A stretch of DNA of 6,993 nucleotides from a bacterium UBP17_UBA6191 (GCA_002422125.1 DITF01000002.1:1-6993); one strand, 5' to 3'; positions 1-6,658 are shown, counted from the first letter of the stretch. Program-made: numbers and translations. The notes: generated by a model from the letters alone, not told the origin.

Positions 1-279
1 CCACAACCAATCTTAAATCAGGTTCGTTTTAGAGATAAGGGCCGGTGCGGCTTTGAGAAGGATGGAAAGCGCTGCAATCATCGTAGGTATTTACATATTC
101 ACCACATTAAACCAGTCAGGGATGGTGGCAAAAATACCGTTGAGAATTTAACCACCCTTTGTTCTTTGCATCATACCTACCTTCATCATCGGGAGGAGAT
201 TGAGAGATCCTTGGCTCTCCTTTCGCAGTTTAGGCGAGAGCAAAAAAGCTCAAAAAAAACTGTCTCCCACAACAAATGA
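1..279 (+). CDS. HNH endonuclease, C-terminal part (5' end outside window)
   Basis: The frame is open from base 1 to TGA at 277-279, giving the last 92 residues of a protein whose start lies upstream. The visible part is an HNH (His-Asn-His) nuclease domain, a metal-dependent fold that cuts DNA. Residues 32-38 read HIHHIKP, with the metal/general-base histidine pair at 34-35. Asn49 lies in VENL, and the closing histidines 57-58 are in LCSLHH. Cys16, Cys25, Cys54 and His57 are placed as a likely structural zinc site, as in many small HNH proteins of myxobacteria and bdellovibrios. Those usually have DH where this protein has HH. A short basic tail rich in Lys and Ser follows. The target and role (stand-alone nuclease, restriction, mobile element remnant) cannot be told because the N-terminal part is missing. 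The gene converges on the cyclo-ligase gene with a 28-bp gap. Confidence 0.85.
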   Translation, partial: PQPILNQVRFRDKGRCGFEKDGKRCNHRRYLHIHHIKPVRDGGKNTVENLTTLCSLHHTYLHHREEIERSLALLSQFRREQKSSKKTVSHNK

Positions 280-307
280 AAGAACATTCCTCAGTTTATT
301 TTAATTC

Positions 308-874
308 TCAGGAGGAAATTCGATAACTTAGAATTCGTCTTTCGGAGATGATCATATCCATGGCAATGTCGTGTTTAAGGCTTGGGAGTTTGTGGACTAT
401 CTGCCAGTCATAAACACAGGCAATTTTTAGGGCCTGAGGGCATTGAGTTAAAAACCGGTCATAATATCCTTTGCCAAAGCCTAGTCGGTTCCCGGAAGTG
501 TCCACTAGCAGAGCCGGTACAATTACTACCTCTAAATCTTTTGGATTTATGATGGGGCAAGTGGGAATTGGCTCCCAAATACCAAATTTGTTTTTACTCA
601 AGTGCTTGGGAATAAATTGGCGAGCCAGCATTTGTACATGGGATTGTACCGTTGGTAGGTAGAATGGGGACTTTTGAATTGGAATCAGGTTTGGTTCTTT
701 ACCTACAGGAAAGTAAGCCAGAACCTGCTTATCTTTAAGTAGGGGCGAGAGTAAAGAGCCGATTCGGAAGGATAAGCGGGTCTGTGCCCTGCGCCGCATT
801 TTGTGCCTTTGGCTTAAGGCTTGATTGCGCAGATGCTGGCGCAATGCCTGCAATTCAGAAGAATTGCAGGCCAT
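308..874 (-). CDS. 5-formyltetrahydrofolate cyclo-ligase (MTHFS)
   Basis: This cytoplasmic enzyme of one-carbon metabolism converts 5-formyl-THF to 5,10-methenyl-THF using ATP, recovering folate that is otherwise an inhibitor. It has 188 residues from the ATG at 874, close to the usual family length of about 180-200. The family signature is clear: VPALLVD followed by NRLGFGKGYYDRFL at about 119-142, the glycine/tyrosine-rich ATP/folate loop. HD at 168-169 lies in the segment KHDIAMDMIISE. The N-terminal LRQHLRNQAL helix and the YFPVGKEPNL segment also fit. An in-frame GTG at 883-881 directly follows the eno TAG and would add three residues, with GGAG 7 nt upstream of it. I prefer the ATG because AGGTGA lies 5 nt upstream. 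This is the last gene of the minus-strand operon. A perfect 11-bp hairpin begins right after the start codon, which may limit initiation. The gene is known elsewhere as ygfA, fau or yqgN; no single symbol is forced. Confidence 0.95.
   Translation of the reverse strand: MACNSSELQALRQHLRNQALSQRHKMRRRAQTRLSFRIGSLLSPLLKDKQVLAYFPVGKEPNLIPIQKSPFYLPTVQSHVQMLARQFIPKHLSKNKFGIWEPIPTCPIINPKDLEVVIVPALLVDTSGNRLGFGKGYYDRFLTQCPQALKIACVYDWQIVHKLPSLKHDIAMDMIISERRILSYRISS
846..871 (-). other. Perfect 11-bp hairpin at the start of the cyclo-ligase coding region
   Basis: The arm GCCTGCAATTC and its exact reverse complement GAATTGCAGGC are separated by only four bases. In the mRNA (minus strand) the loop is UUCU. 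The stem starts at the base immediately after the ATG at 874-872 and covers codons 2 to about 10. No T-run follows on either strand, so it does not look like a normal intrinsic terminator. A stem here would lie inside the initiating ribosome's footprint. It could lower or regulate translation, or mark or protect the 3' end of an eno transcript. The structure is read directly; the function is inferred. Confidence 0.6.
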
Positions 875-879
875 AAAAT

Positions 880-885
880 TCACCT
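880..885 (-). promoter_or_regulatory. Ribosome binding site of the cyclo-ligase gene
   Basis: Read on the minus strand, AGGTGA lies 5 nt before the ATG at 874 and overlaps the last two bases of the eno TAG stop codon. This favours the ATG over the GTG at 883, whose own first bases are part of the site. The overlap means that a ribosome finishing eno covers the site, so translation of the two genes is probably coupled. Confidence 0.55.
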
Positions 886-2155
886 AACGACTCCAGCCGT
901 ATGCAGCTCGATCCCCAAGTTCTTCTTCAATTCTTAGGAGTTGATTGTACTTGGCAACTCTGTCTGTTCGACATAAAGAACCAGTTTTAATCTGGCCTGC
1001 ATTGGTGGCAACGGCCAAATCGGCAATAAATGGATCTTCGGTTTCACCACTTCTATGTGAAATTACAAAGGTGTAACCATACCTTTTGGCCAGTTCGATG
1101 GTTTGCAGAGTTTCTGTGATACTGCCGATTTGATTCACCTTAATCAGAATGGAGTTTCCAATACCTCTATCAATGCCCATATTAAGACGCTTTTTATTGG
1201 TAACAAACAAATCATCACCGACCAGTTGTGTCGTAGACTTCAATTTATCCGTCAAAAGCTTCCAGCCATCCCAGTCATCTTCATACAGTCCATCTTCAAT
1301 GGAAAAAATTGGATAGTCACGGCACCAACTAGCATAAAGATCGACTAATCCCGAAGAATCATAGGACTTACCCTCGCCCTTTAATACATAGGTTTTAGAG
1401 GTTCTGTCATAGAATTCAGAGGCGGCAGCATCCATGGCAATTTTAATCTGCTCTCCAGGACGGTATCCGGCTTTTTCAATGGCGGCCATAAGCATATCTA
1501 AAGCTTCACGATTGGAGGCCAGATTGGGTGCAAAACCACCTTCATCCCCCACGGCTGTCATGTGTCCTTTGGCCTTTAGAACCGATTTGAGATTATGAAA
1601 AACCTCAGCTCCCATCCTCAGACCCTCAGCAAAGGAGGTGGCCCCAGTGGGCATGATCATAAACTCCTGTAGGTCTACGCTGTTGTCTGCATGCGATCCA
1701 CCATTGATAATATTCATCATGGGAATGGGGAGAATATGTGCCAAAGAACCGCCCAGATAACGATACAGAGGAATCTGCAAGCTGCTTGCGGCGGCGCGAC
1801 ACACGGCCATAGAGACTCCAAGGATCGCATTGGCCCCAAGTTTGGTTTTATTCTCGGTACCATCCAAAGCGATCATCATCTGATCAATGCCCATTTGATC
1901 CAAAGCATCCATGCCGATAAGTTCTTCAGCAATCACCTCGTTGACATTGGCTACGGCTTTTAATACACCTTTACCCAGATATCTGTTTTTGTCCTGATCG
2001 CGAAGCTCACAGGCCTCGTGTTCTCCGGTAGAAGCACCAGAAGGAACGGCCGCTCGAGCTGTGGTTCCGTCCTCTAAAATTACATCAACTTCTACAGTAG
2101 GGTTACCCCTGGAATCCAGAATCTCACGGGCATGAACCTCAATAATACAACTCAT
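884..2155 (-). CDS. eno: Enolase (phosphopyruvate hydratase)
   Basis: Enolase converts 2-phosphoglycerate to phosphoenolpyruvate in glycolysis and gluconeogenesis. It is cytoplasmic, usually a dimer or octamer, and in many bacteria part of the RNA degradosome. The protein has 423 residues, near the family norm of 420-435. The start matches the family (MSCIIEVHAREILDSRGNPT). All key residues are present: the SGAST loop at 39-43, His155 in GGSHADN, Glu164, the acid pair at GDEGG 203-207 (Glu205), metal ligands Asp242, Glu287 and Asp314, Lys339, HRSGET 367-372 and Lys390. It should therefore be active. The ATG at 2155 overlaps the TGA of the upstream cyclase gene by four bases (ATGA). The purine run GGTGAGGA abuts the ATG, too close for a strong independent ribosome site, which supports translational coupling. 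The next gene downstream is the cyclo-ligase. Confidence 0.99.
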   Translation of the reverse strand: MSCIIEVHAREILDSRGNPTVEVDVILEDGTTARAAVPSGASTGEHEACELRDQDKNRYLGKGVLKAVANVNEVIAEELIGMDALDQMGIDQMMIALDGTENKTKLGANAILGVSMAVCRAAASSLQIPLYRYLGGSLAHILPIPMMNIINGGSHADNSVDLQEFMIMPTGATSFAEGLRMGAEVFHNLKSVLKAKGHMTAVGDEGGFAPNLASNREALDMLMAAIEKAGYRPGEQIKIAMDAAASEFYDRTSKTYVLKGEGKSYDSSGLVDLYASWCRDYPIFSIEDGLYEDDWDGWKLLTDKLKSTTQLVGDDLFVTNKKRLNMGIDRGIGNSILIKVNQIGSITETLQTIELAKRYGYTFVISHRSGETEDPFIADLAVATNAGQIKTGSLCRTDRVAKYNQLLRIEEELGDRAAYGWSR

Positions 2156-4506
2156 TCCTCACCAGCCTTTCGTTTGGAAAAAAACCTGACCTGATTACGA
2201 CCGCTTTCTTTGGCAATATATAGTGCATGGTCGGCCTCTTTCATAAATGCCGGCACATCTGCGGGTTTGTTATCCGGATAAGAAGACACTCCAATTGAGG
2301 TCGTAATCTTTAATACCTTACCCTCATAAGGATATTCAATGGAAGCAATGTTATGACGGATTCTCTCCGCAATCATCATGGCACCCTCTTTACCTGTGTT
2401 CGGTAAAATTACACAAAGCTCCTCACCGCCATAACGAGCGGCAATGTCCGTTTCACGAATGGATTTTTTTATTTGATCCGAGGCCAGTCTCAGCACTTTA
2501 TCACCTACAGCGTGCCCATAGGAATCGTTAAACTGCTTAAAGTGATCAATGTCTGTCATGAGGTAAGCTACCTGACCACCATATCGAACGGCTCGTAAAA
2601 ACTCTTTTTGAATTTGAACATCCAAAAATGAACGCACAAACAACCCAGTTAATCCATCCACGGTGGCTAAGCGATATAGCCTGGCATTTTCCATGGCGGC
2701 TACAATGATTCGGCCTAGAGTGGCATAAAAATCAGTATCTAAATCCTGCAAGAATTCAGAAAAGCTGTCTTTTTGCAAAATGATGGCTCCATAAGCCTGA
2801 TCCTTAAACACCAAGGGCACAAACAGAAGATCTCCGTTTGTATAGTGATTCAAAAAAGTTCCGGCAGATTTTTGAATATCAGCCAGCGAGGAAAGAACAA
2901 AACCCTGTTTCCACCATTGATTCAGACTTTCCCTGAATTCTGGGCGGGAAATCTCTACCATAAATTCATCATCAATTTTGCCAAAGGAGGAATACTCCAC
3001 CTGATCTGAGTTTGGATCCGTGATCAGTAAGACTCCACTTTGAGCCTTGGTGTATTCTTCAAAGACCTCGAAGATGCGTTTACAAAGATTGTCCTGATCA
3101 AGAACTGTAAACAATTGATTGGCCAAAAGATTCAGGGTCTCAAGGTGTAGCATCTTGCGTCTCAAAGACAAAGTAACCATCAATAGTCTGGTGATAAAAA
3201 ACAAAAGGATGATCTGAAGAGTAAGCGGGGTTACATCCATCAGCCACAAAAATTTGCTAAACACCAAAAGCGAAACCATGTGCAAGGCGCAAATCAGAAG
3301 GATTTGTGAGGCCAAGGCATTGCGAAAGGAGAGTTTCAGGTTAAAACCCAGGCTAAAAAAAGTTACAAGCAATAACAGCGTGAATACTTCAGAGTTACTA
3401 TTGCGATTTAAAAAAGTCTGATGCAAAAGATTGGCCACGGCGGTGGCCTGGATCTCGACACCGGCAATGATCCCAAATGGGGTTAGTTTTTTATCTAGAA
3501 TTCCGCCCTCGGCATTAAAGCCAATCAGTACAATTTTGTCGCGGAATAAGGCCGGATCTACCTTCTTTTGCAAAACATCTTTTACTGATTCTGTAGGAAA
3601 AGGACCGGCTGTGGAAAAATCCAGAAAGTTTAAATACACCAGGCTTGAGAACATGGGGGTATCAATACTGGAGTGACCGCTGTTATCAAAAAAGGCTGGT
3701 TTTTGTTGCCGTTGCCAAAATGGCAGCAATTGATCCAGAACTTGAATTTGATCCTCACCTAAAATTTTTATGGCCCCGGCTCCGGCAAATTCAGAGTATA
3801 ACCTTAGTGCCAGACTTTGATGAATGGCAGTGTCTGAGGTTTTTGCTAGGGGTATTTTTCGTACTACACCGTCAGAACCACTAAGATCGATATTAACAAA
3901 TCCATGATTTCTGGCTACTTCAGCAAAGGCTGGCAATGCTTTGTTTTCCTGAATTTTAACCTTCCCCAATGAAGGATCGTCCATGGAGGGTAACTCAAAC
4001 CCGCCTTCAGGATTTAAGATAAGTGAGGTTCGTCGGCTTAACTCAGAGGCCAAAATAACATTTCCTGCCCGGCTAAGAGCCTCTGAAAATTCTTTGTCGG
4101 CCATGGGGTGGTTGTGATCAGAATCAAAAAAGCTGACATCAAACCCTATGACTCTGGCCCCGGCATCATGAATGGATTCCACGAGCGCTGCGAAATAATC
4201 TCGCTTCCATGGCCATTTGCCAAACTGCTGCAAACAGTCATCGGTAATCTGAACCATTACAACTTCATCAGATCTAGTCTTAACCCTGGGGTGTGAAACC
4301 AGGGCTGGTGCTGATTCCAGAAGCTGATTTCTTAATACAAATCGGGCATCGTGGATTCGGGATTCCATGGGCTCTAAAAACCCATAATAATTTAGAAGCG
4401 ATACAATCAGAAGTAAGATGATTGCGCAAAGGGAACAGAATAGGGAAAACCTCTGTAAAAAGAGATTGTCCAGGGCTTTGGTAAGTCTTAGATAAACAAG
4501 CTTCAT
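2152..4506 (-). CDS. Membrane CHASE2-GAF-GGDEF diguanylate cyclase
   Basis: This is a predicted inner-membrane sensor that makes c-di-GMP from two GTP. Numbering is from the ATG at 4506 (784 aa). A membrane helix at about 20-43 is followed by a periplasmic CHASE2 domain, about 44-370. CHASE2 hallmarks include GKWPWKRDYFAALV, VIGFDVSFFD, DKIVLIG and GIIAGVEIQATAVANLL. Three further helices lie at about 373-389, 398-417 and 426-447. A divergent GAF-like domain, about 455-611, is followed by GGDEF, about 616-780. The active-site motif is GGEEL (693-697), an accepted GG(D/E)E variant. DIDHFKQFND carries the metal Asp. An RETD inhibitory site (684-687), five residues upstream, predicts feedback inhibition by c-di-GMP. 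The ATG at 4539 would add 11 residues, but it lies inside the proposed -10 core and neither start has a good ribosome site. The gene heads the operon with eno, overlapping it by 4 bp. Confidence 0.93.
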   Translation of the reverse strand: MKLVYLRLTKALDNLFLQRFSLFCSLCAIILLLIVSLLNYYGFLEPMESRIHDARFVLRNQLLESAPALVSHPRVKTRSDEVVMVQITDDCLQQFGKWPWKRDYFAALVESIHDAGARVIGFDVSFFDSDHNHPMADKEFSEALSRAGNVILASELSRRTSLILNPEGGFELPSMDDPSLGKVKIQENKALPAFAEVARNHGFVNIDLSGSDGVVRKIPLAKTSDTAIHQSLALRLYSEFAGAGAIKILGEDQIQVLDQLLPFWQRQQKPAFFDNSGHSSIDTPMFSSLVYLNFLDFSTAGPFPTESVKDVLQKKVDPALFRDKIVLIGFNAEGGILDKKLTPFGIIAGVEIQATAVANLLHQTFLNRNSNSEVFTLLLLVTFFSLGFNLKLSFRNALASQILLICALHMVSLLVFSKFLWLMDVTPLTLQIILLFFITRLLMVTLSLRRKMLHLETLNLLANQLFTVLDQDNLCKRIFEVFEEYTKAQSGVLLITDPNSDQVEYSSFGKIDDEFMVEISRPEFRESLNQWWKQGFVLSSLADIQKSAGTFLNHYTNGDLLFVPLVFKDQAYGAIILQKDSFSEFLQDLDTDFYATLGRIIVAAMENARLYRLATVDGLTGLFVRSFLDVQIQKEFLRAVRYGGQVAYLMTDIDHFKQFNDSYGHAVGDKVLRLASDQIKKSIRETDIAARYGGEELCVILPNTGKEGAMMIAERIRHNIASIEYPYEGKVLKITTSIGVSSYPDNKPADVPAFMKEADHALYIAKESGRNQVRFFSKRKAGEE

Positions 4507-4529
4507 GGGCGCACAGTCTAACTCAAAAG

Positions 4530-4538
4530 ATGGTATCA
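4530..4538 (-). promoter_or_regulatory. Candidate extended -10 for the cyclase-eno-folate operon
   Basis: On the minus strand the bases read TGATACCAT, matching TGnTAnnAT (an extended -10 with 4 of 6 hexamer bases). Transcription would begin about 7 nt on, near 4523, leaving about 17 nt before the ATG at 4506. This is the main reason to prefer that ATG over 4539, which would lie inside the promoter. I see no good -35. It overlaps almost base for base with the candidate on the opposite strand. Confidence 0.3.
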
Positions 4539-4539
4539 T
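4531..4539 (+). promoter_or_regulatory. Candidate extended -10 for the beta-propeller-like gene
   Basis: TGGTATCAT is a TG-n-TATCAT extended -10 with 5 of 6 hexamer matches. Only nine bases separate it from the ATG at 4549, so transcription would begin about two bases before the start codon and the mRNA would be effectively leaderless. No Shine-Dalgarno sequence precedes the ATG, which agrees with this. A -35 is not evident. Confidence 0.35.
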
Positions 4540-4548
4540 GCCAATCTT

Positions 4549-5805
4549 ATGGGATTCATTGCATGTGTTTGTTTTTTATCTTTTTGCGCTCTGTATATGG
4601 TTTTTTCTGATTTGCAGTGGCCGCTGTTGGTAGGTACGGCATTTTTTTTCTATCTGGAGAAAAAGTATAGCCAGAAAGAAGAATCGGACTGGTTTTATGT
4701 TCCCGAAACTGATAAAGAGATTAAGCTTCCGGCCCCGGTAATAGCTAGGCCTAGTCGGTGGGGAAACCGTATGGTTTTCCCCTTAAAAAACTCAGTATGC
4801 ATCTATGATATCGAGTCCGATGAAACTAGGGAGTTTAAACTCAGATATCCTGTGACTCCACAAGAAGTGGTTTTATGGGATGAGGGCATGGCTATCTGGT
4901 GTGAAACTGAAGTGGTCTGTCTAGGTTGGGACGGGCAAAAGCACTGGGCATATGAGATTGGGAAAACTGGAATTACCATGATGCGGCATGTCGGTGATCG
5001 CTTGATGGTGGCCACAACCGATCATGAGCTATATGTTTGGAATTCTCGCTTTGAAATGACTAGACATGTACTGAAAAGTATTTTGATTCATCATCTGGGA
5101 GCGAGCAGTTTTTGTCTTCAGAATGGGCAGACCATTACGGTCACAGATGAAATTCATTACGGGCCTTCGGAAGATTGTGAAATTCTTGGTATGTCTAAAA
5201 TTGGCAGTGATTTTTACTCATGGCTTCCCGATGGAAAACTCAGAATCTTAAAAGAGGGCCAATTTTCCGATTTTGATATCTGGAACCGTGAAACCTTTTC
5301 ACCGCGACTCTTTTTTGGTGATCTGGTGTATGTGAACCAGTTAAGACAGCTTTGTGTGATTTCTTCTGAGGGGAACTCATCATCCCAGGTGTTGACAGAC
5401 TTAAAAGAAGATTTAGTCTTGTGGCGATTTTTATCGTCCTCGATCTGGATGGTGCTGGAGTCTCGTGGGCATACCAGAATCCTGCAAGTTACTTGTACAG
5501 AGGACGGTTATAGGGTCTTGGAGTTTAAGCAAGAGGGACTCTTAAAGCCTTTAGGGATTAAAGAAGATGAATTTTGGTTTGGACTGGATGGATATTCCTA
5601 CAGTTGGCAAATTGGTGAATTAGAGCCTTTACAAAATGGTCTTTTACAGGATTTACGGGCCGTGTATTTTTTTAAGGATACCAGAATTGAGCATCGTTCC
5701 AATGGGGTCTTTTGTATTCCAAGTGGTAAGACTATTGCCTCCAATCCCAGTCTTTTGGCCTGGGAGCTCCAAAACATTGGCCTAGTTCCCTTATCCCGGA
5801 TTTGA
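4549..5805 (+). CDS. Membrane-anchored beta-propeller-like protein of unknown function
   Basis: I do not recognise this 418-residue protein as a named family. The N-terminus has two hydrophobic stretches (about 3-20 and 23-36) joined by a short polar turn, then EKKYSQK. This looks like a membrane hairpin that leaves the rest in the cytoplasm by the positive-inside rule. Residues from about 65 onward show repeating beta-rich units of the WD40/PQQ style: VCLGWDGQKHWAYEIGKTG at 123-141 resembles a PQQ-like blade (a 'W-x-Y-x-x-G' strand end). LYVWNSRFEM (161), LRILKEGQFSDFDIW (231), LCVISSEG (268) and YSWQIGELEPLQNG (351) may mark further blades. It has eleven cysteines and many tryptophans, unlike a typical exported propeller. 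Upstream in frame is a stop (TAA at 4519) with no other ATG, so the start at 4549 is firm. The gene diverges from the cyclase operon and converges with the radical SAM gene. A role in assembly or scaffolding is possible but unproven. Confidence 0.85.
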   Translation: MGFIACVCFLSFCALYMVFSDLQWPLLVGTAFFFYLEKKYSQKEESDWFYVPETDKEIKLPAPVIARPSRWGNRMVFPLKNSVCIYDIESDETREFKLRYPVTPQEVVLWDEGMAIWCETEVVCLGWDGQKHWAYEIGKTGITMMRHVGDRLMVATTDHELYVWNSRFEMTRHVLKSILIHHLGASSFCLQNGQTITVTDEIHYGPSEDCEILGMSKIGSDFYSWLPDGKLRILKEGQFSDFDIWNRETFSPRLFFGDLVYVNQLRQLCVISSEGNSSSQVLTDLKEDLVLWRFLSSSIWMVLESRGHTRILQVTCTEDGYRVLEFKQEGLLKPLGIKEDEFWFGLDGYSYSWQIGELEPLQNGLLQDLRAVYFFKDTRIEHRSNGVFCIPSGKTIASNPSLLAWELQNIGLVPLSRI

Positions 5806-5811
5806 TAACTT

Positions 5812-6651
5812 CTAATCCGCCGCACCTGAATACAGGTTGACGGGCAGATTGGCATCCATCAGGGGTTGGCAAATTGTGGTGAGCTCGCGCAAGGAGATAG
5901 GATCGACTATGGTTTGGGCCGGGGGTCTGGCTATGGTGTATATCTGTACCGATTCCAGCCTATGGGAATCATGAATTCTTTGTAGTCTTTCTTGTAGACA
6001 GGCGATTTCATAAGCTGATGGAGAAACTCCGTTTACTTTCATCAGGCAAATCTGGATACAGAGACGCAAAGAGGGTGGCACGGAAAGGATTCGGTTCTCA
6101 ATCGATTGCAGTTTCATTTTTGAGCCAGAGACAATTTCAAAATATTTTTGGGTGCCAGCGTCAAGTTTGGCCCATAAAACTCCCCCCATTTGGCTCAAAA
6201 TCTCAAGGGCTTCTTGAGTTTTTGGCCTTTTTAGTCCAGTGGCGTTGGAAATCAAGACAATCTGCGGTAGTTTTGAAGCGATAGTTTTTAAGAACTGCAT
6301 AGTAGGCAGAAGGTGGGGATTGACGGAAGGTTCCCCATCCCCGGCAATGGCTATATCTTTCCAGATTTTGAAATTCTCGGGAGTGCTTTTAAAGCGTGGC
6401 AGGGTAAACACTTCGGGGGATTGTAAGTATTCAATGGCCCAGTGTAATTCTTCTTGCATCCTTTGAAAATCAAAGGCTTGCTCGGGAATTTCCCGTCGAT
6501 TCACCTGACAATAGGGACAATCAAAATTGCAGGTTTTATCGTAGTCCAGATTGATTCCTAGGGACAATCCACCGGAACGACGGGAGATTACAGGATAAAT
6601 AAACCTGGTTTCTAAAAAACTTCGATTGTGCTCGGCAAATACATCTTCCAT
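5812..6651 (-). CDS. Radical SAM protein, TYW1-like (COG0731-type)
   Basis: A 279-residue iron-sulfur enzyme that should cleave S-adenosylmethionine to a 5'-deoxyadenosyl radical. The cluster motif CxxxCxxC is complete (Cys41, Cys45, Cys48 in CNFDCPYCQV), preceded by GLSLGINLDYDKT. GDGEPS at 104-109 is the SAM-binding GEP-type motif. ISNATGL (134-140) and LWAKLDAGTQKYF (159-171) follow along the partial TIM barrel. The 'SLGIN...CNFDCPYCQV' block is typical of radical SAM proteins related to archaeal wyosine-tRNA synthase TYW1, but bacterial members generally lack a known substrate and wyosine is not expected here. There is no flavodoxin or extra cluster domain. The C-terminal 60 residues (YTIARPPAQ...) are typical of the group. 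The start at 6651 is preceded by an extended -10 placed for leaderless transcription. Its stop lies 6 bp from the stop of the convergent propeller gene. Confidence 0.9.
   Translation of the reverse strand: MEDVFAEHNRSFLETRFIYPVISRRSGGLSLGINLDYDKTCNFDCPYCQVNRREIPEQAFDFQRMQEELHWAIEYLQSPEVFTLPRFKSTPENFKIWKDIAIAGDGEPSVNPHLLPTMQFLKTIASKLPQIVLISNATGLKRPKTQEALEILSQMGGVLWAKLDAGTQKYFEIVSGSKMKLQSIENRILSVPPSLRLCIQICLMKVNGVSPSAYEIACLQERLQRIHDSHRLESVQIYTIARPPAQTIVDPISLRELTTICQPLMDANLPVNLYSGAAD
6202..6223 (+). terminator. Weak terminator-like hairpin with T-run inside the radical SAM gene
   Basis: On the plus strand CTCAAG and CTTGAG flank a five-base loop and are followed directly by TTTTT. AAAA lies upstream across one mismatch, so the stem could extend. 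It is antisense to the radical SAM gene, about 400 nt past the propeller gene stop, where the 6-bp gene gap leaves no room for a terminator. The 6-bp stem with three G-C pairs is weak and may be chance. Confidence 0.2.
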
Positions 6652-6658
6652 ATTTTGT

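Noticed and set aside
238..259. GAGC-A6-GCTC followed by A8 near the end of the HNH gene, considered as a terminator for the minus-strand operon
   Set aside because: On the minus strand the T8 run comes before, not after, the 4-bp hairpin, and the stem is too short. On the plus strand it is followed by A, not T.
280..307. Gap between the convergent HNH and cyclo-ligase genes as a bidirectional terminator
   Set aside because: Only a 6-bp TTCCTC/GAGGAA pairing with a 19-base loop could be found, too weak to call.
308..412. Plus-strand AGGAGG-like sequence and a short ATG frame of about 21 codons at 347
   Set aside because: It is fully antisense to the conserved end of the cyclo-ligase gene, the spacing from the AGGAGG is far too long, and the peptide has no recognisable feature.
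1103..1963. Plus-strand open frames opposite eno and others opposite the cyclase and radical SAM genes
   Set aside because: They are shadows of well-conserved genes on the other strand, with no ribosome sites or protein-like features.
2215..2220. TATATT on the minus strand, about 60 nt before eno, as an internal promoter
   Set aside because: No usable -35 at 16-18 bp, no extended TG, and the bases encode the conserved end of the GGDEF domain (HALYIAK), which explains them.
4745..4754. Palindrome CTAGGCCTAG in the propeller gene
   Set aside because: It is isolated within coding sequence and unlike the promoter-associated palindromes; it is probably chance.
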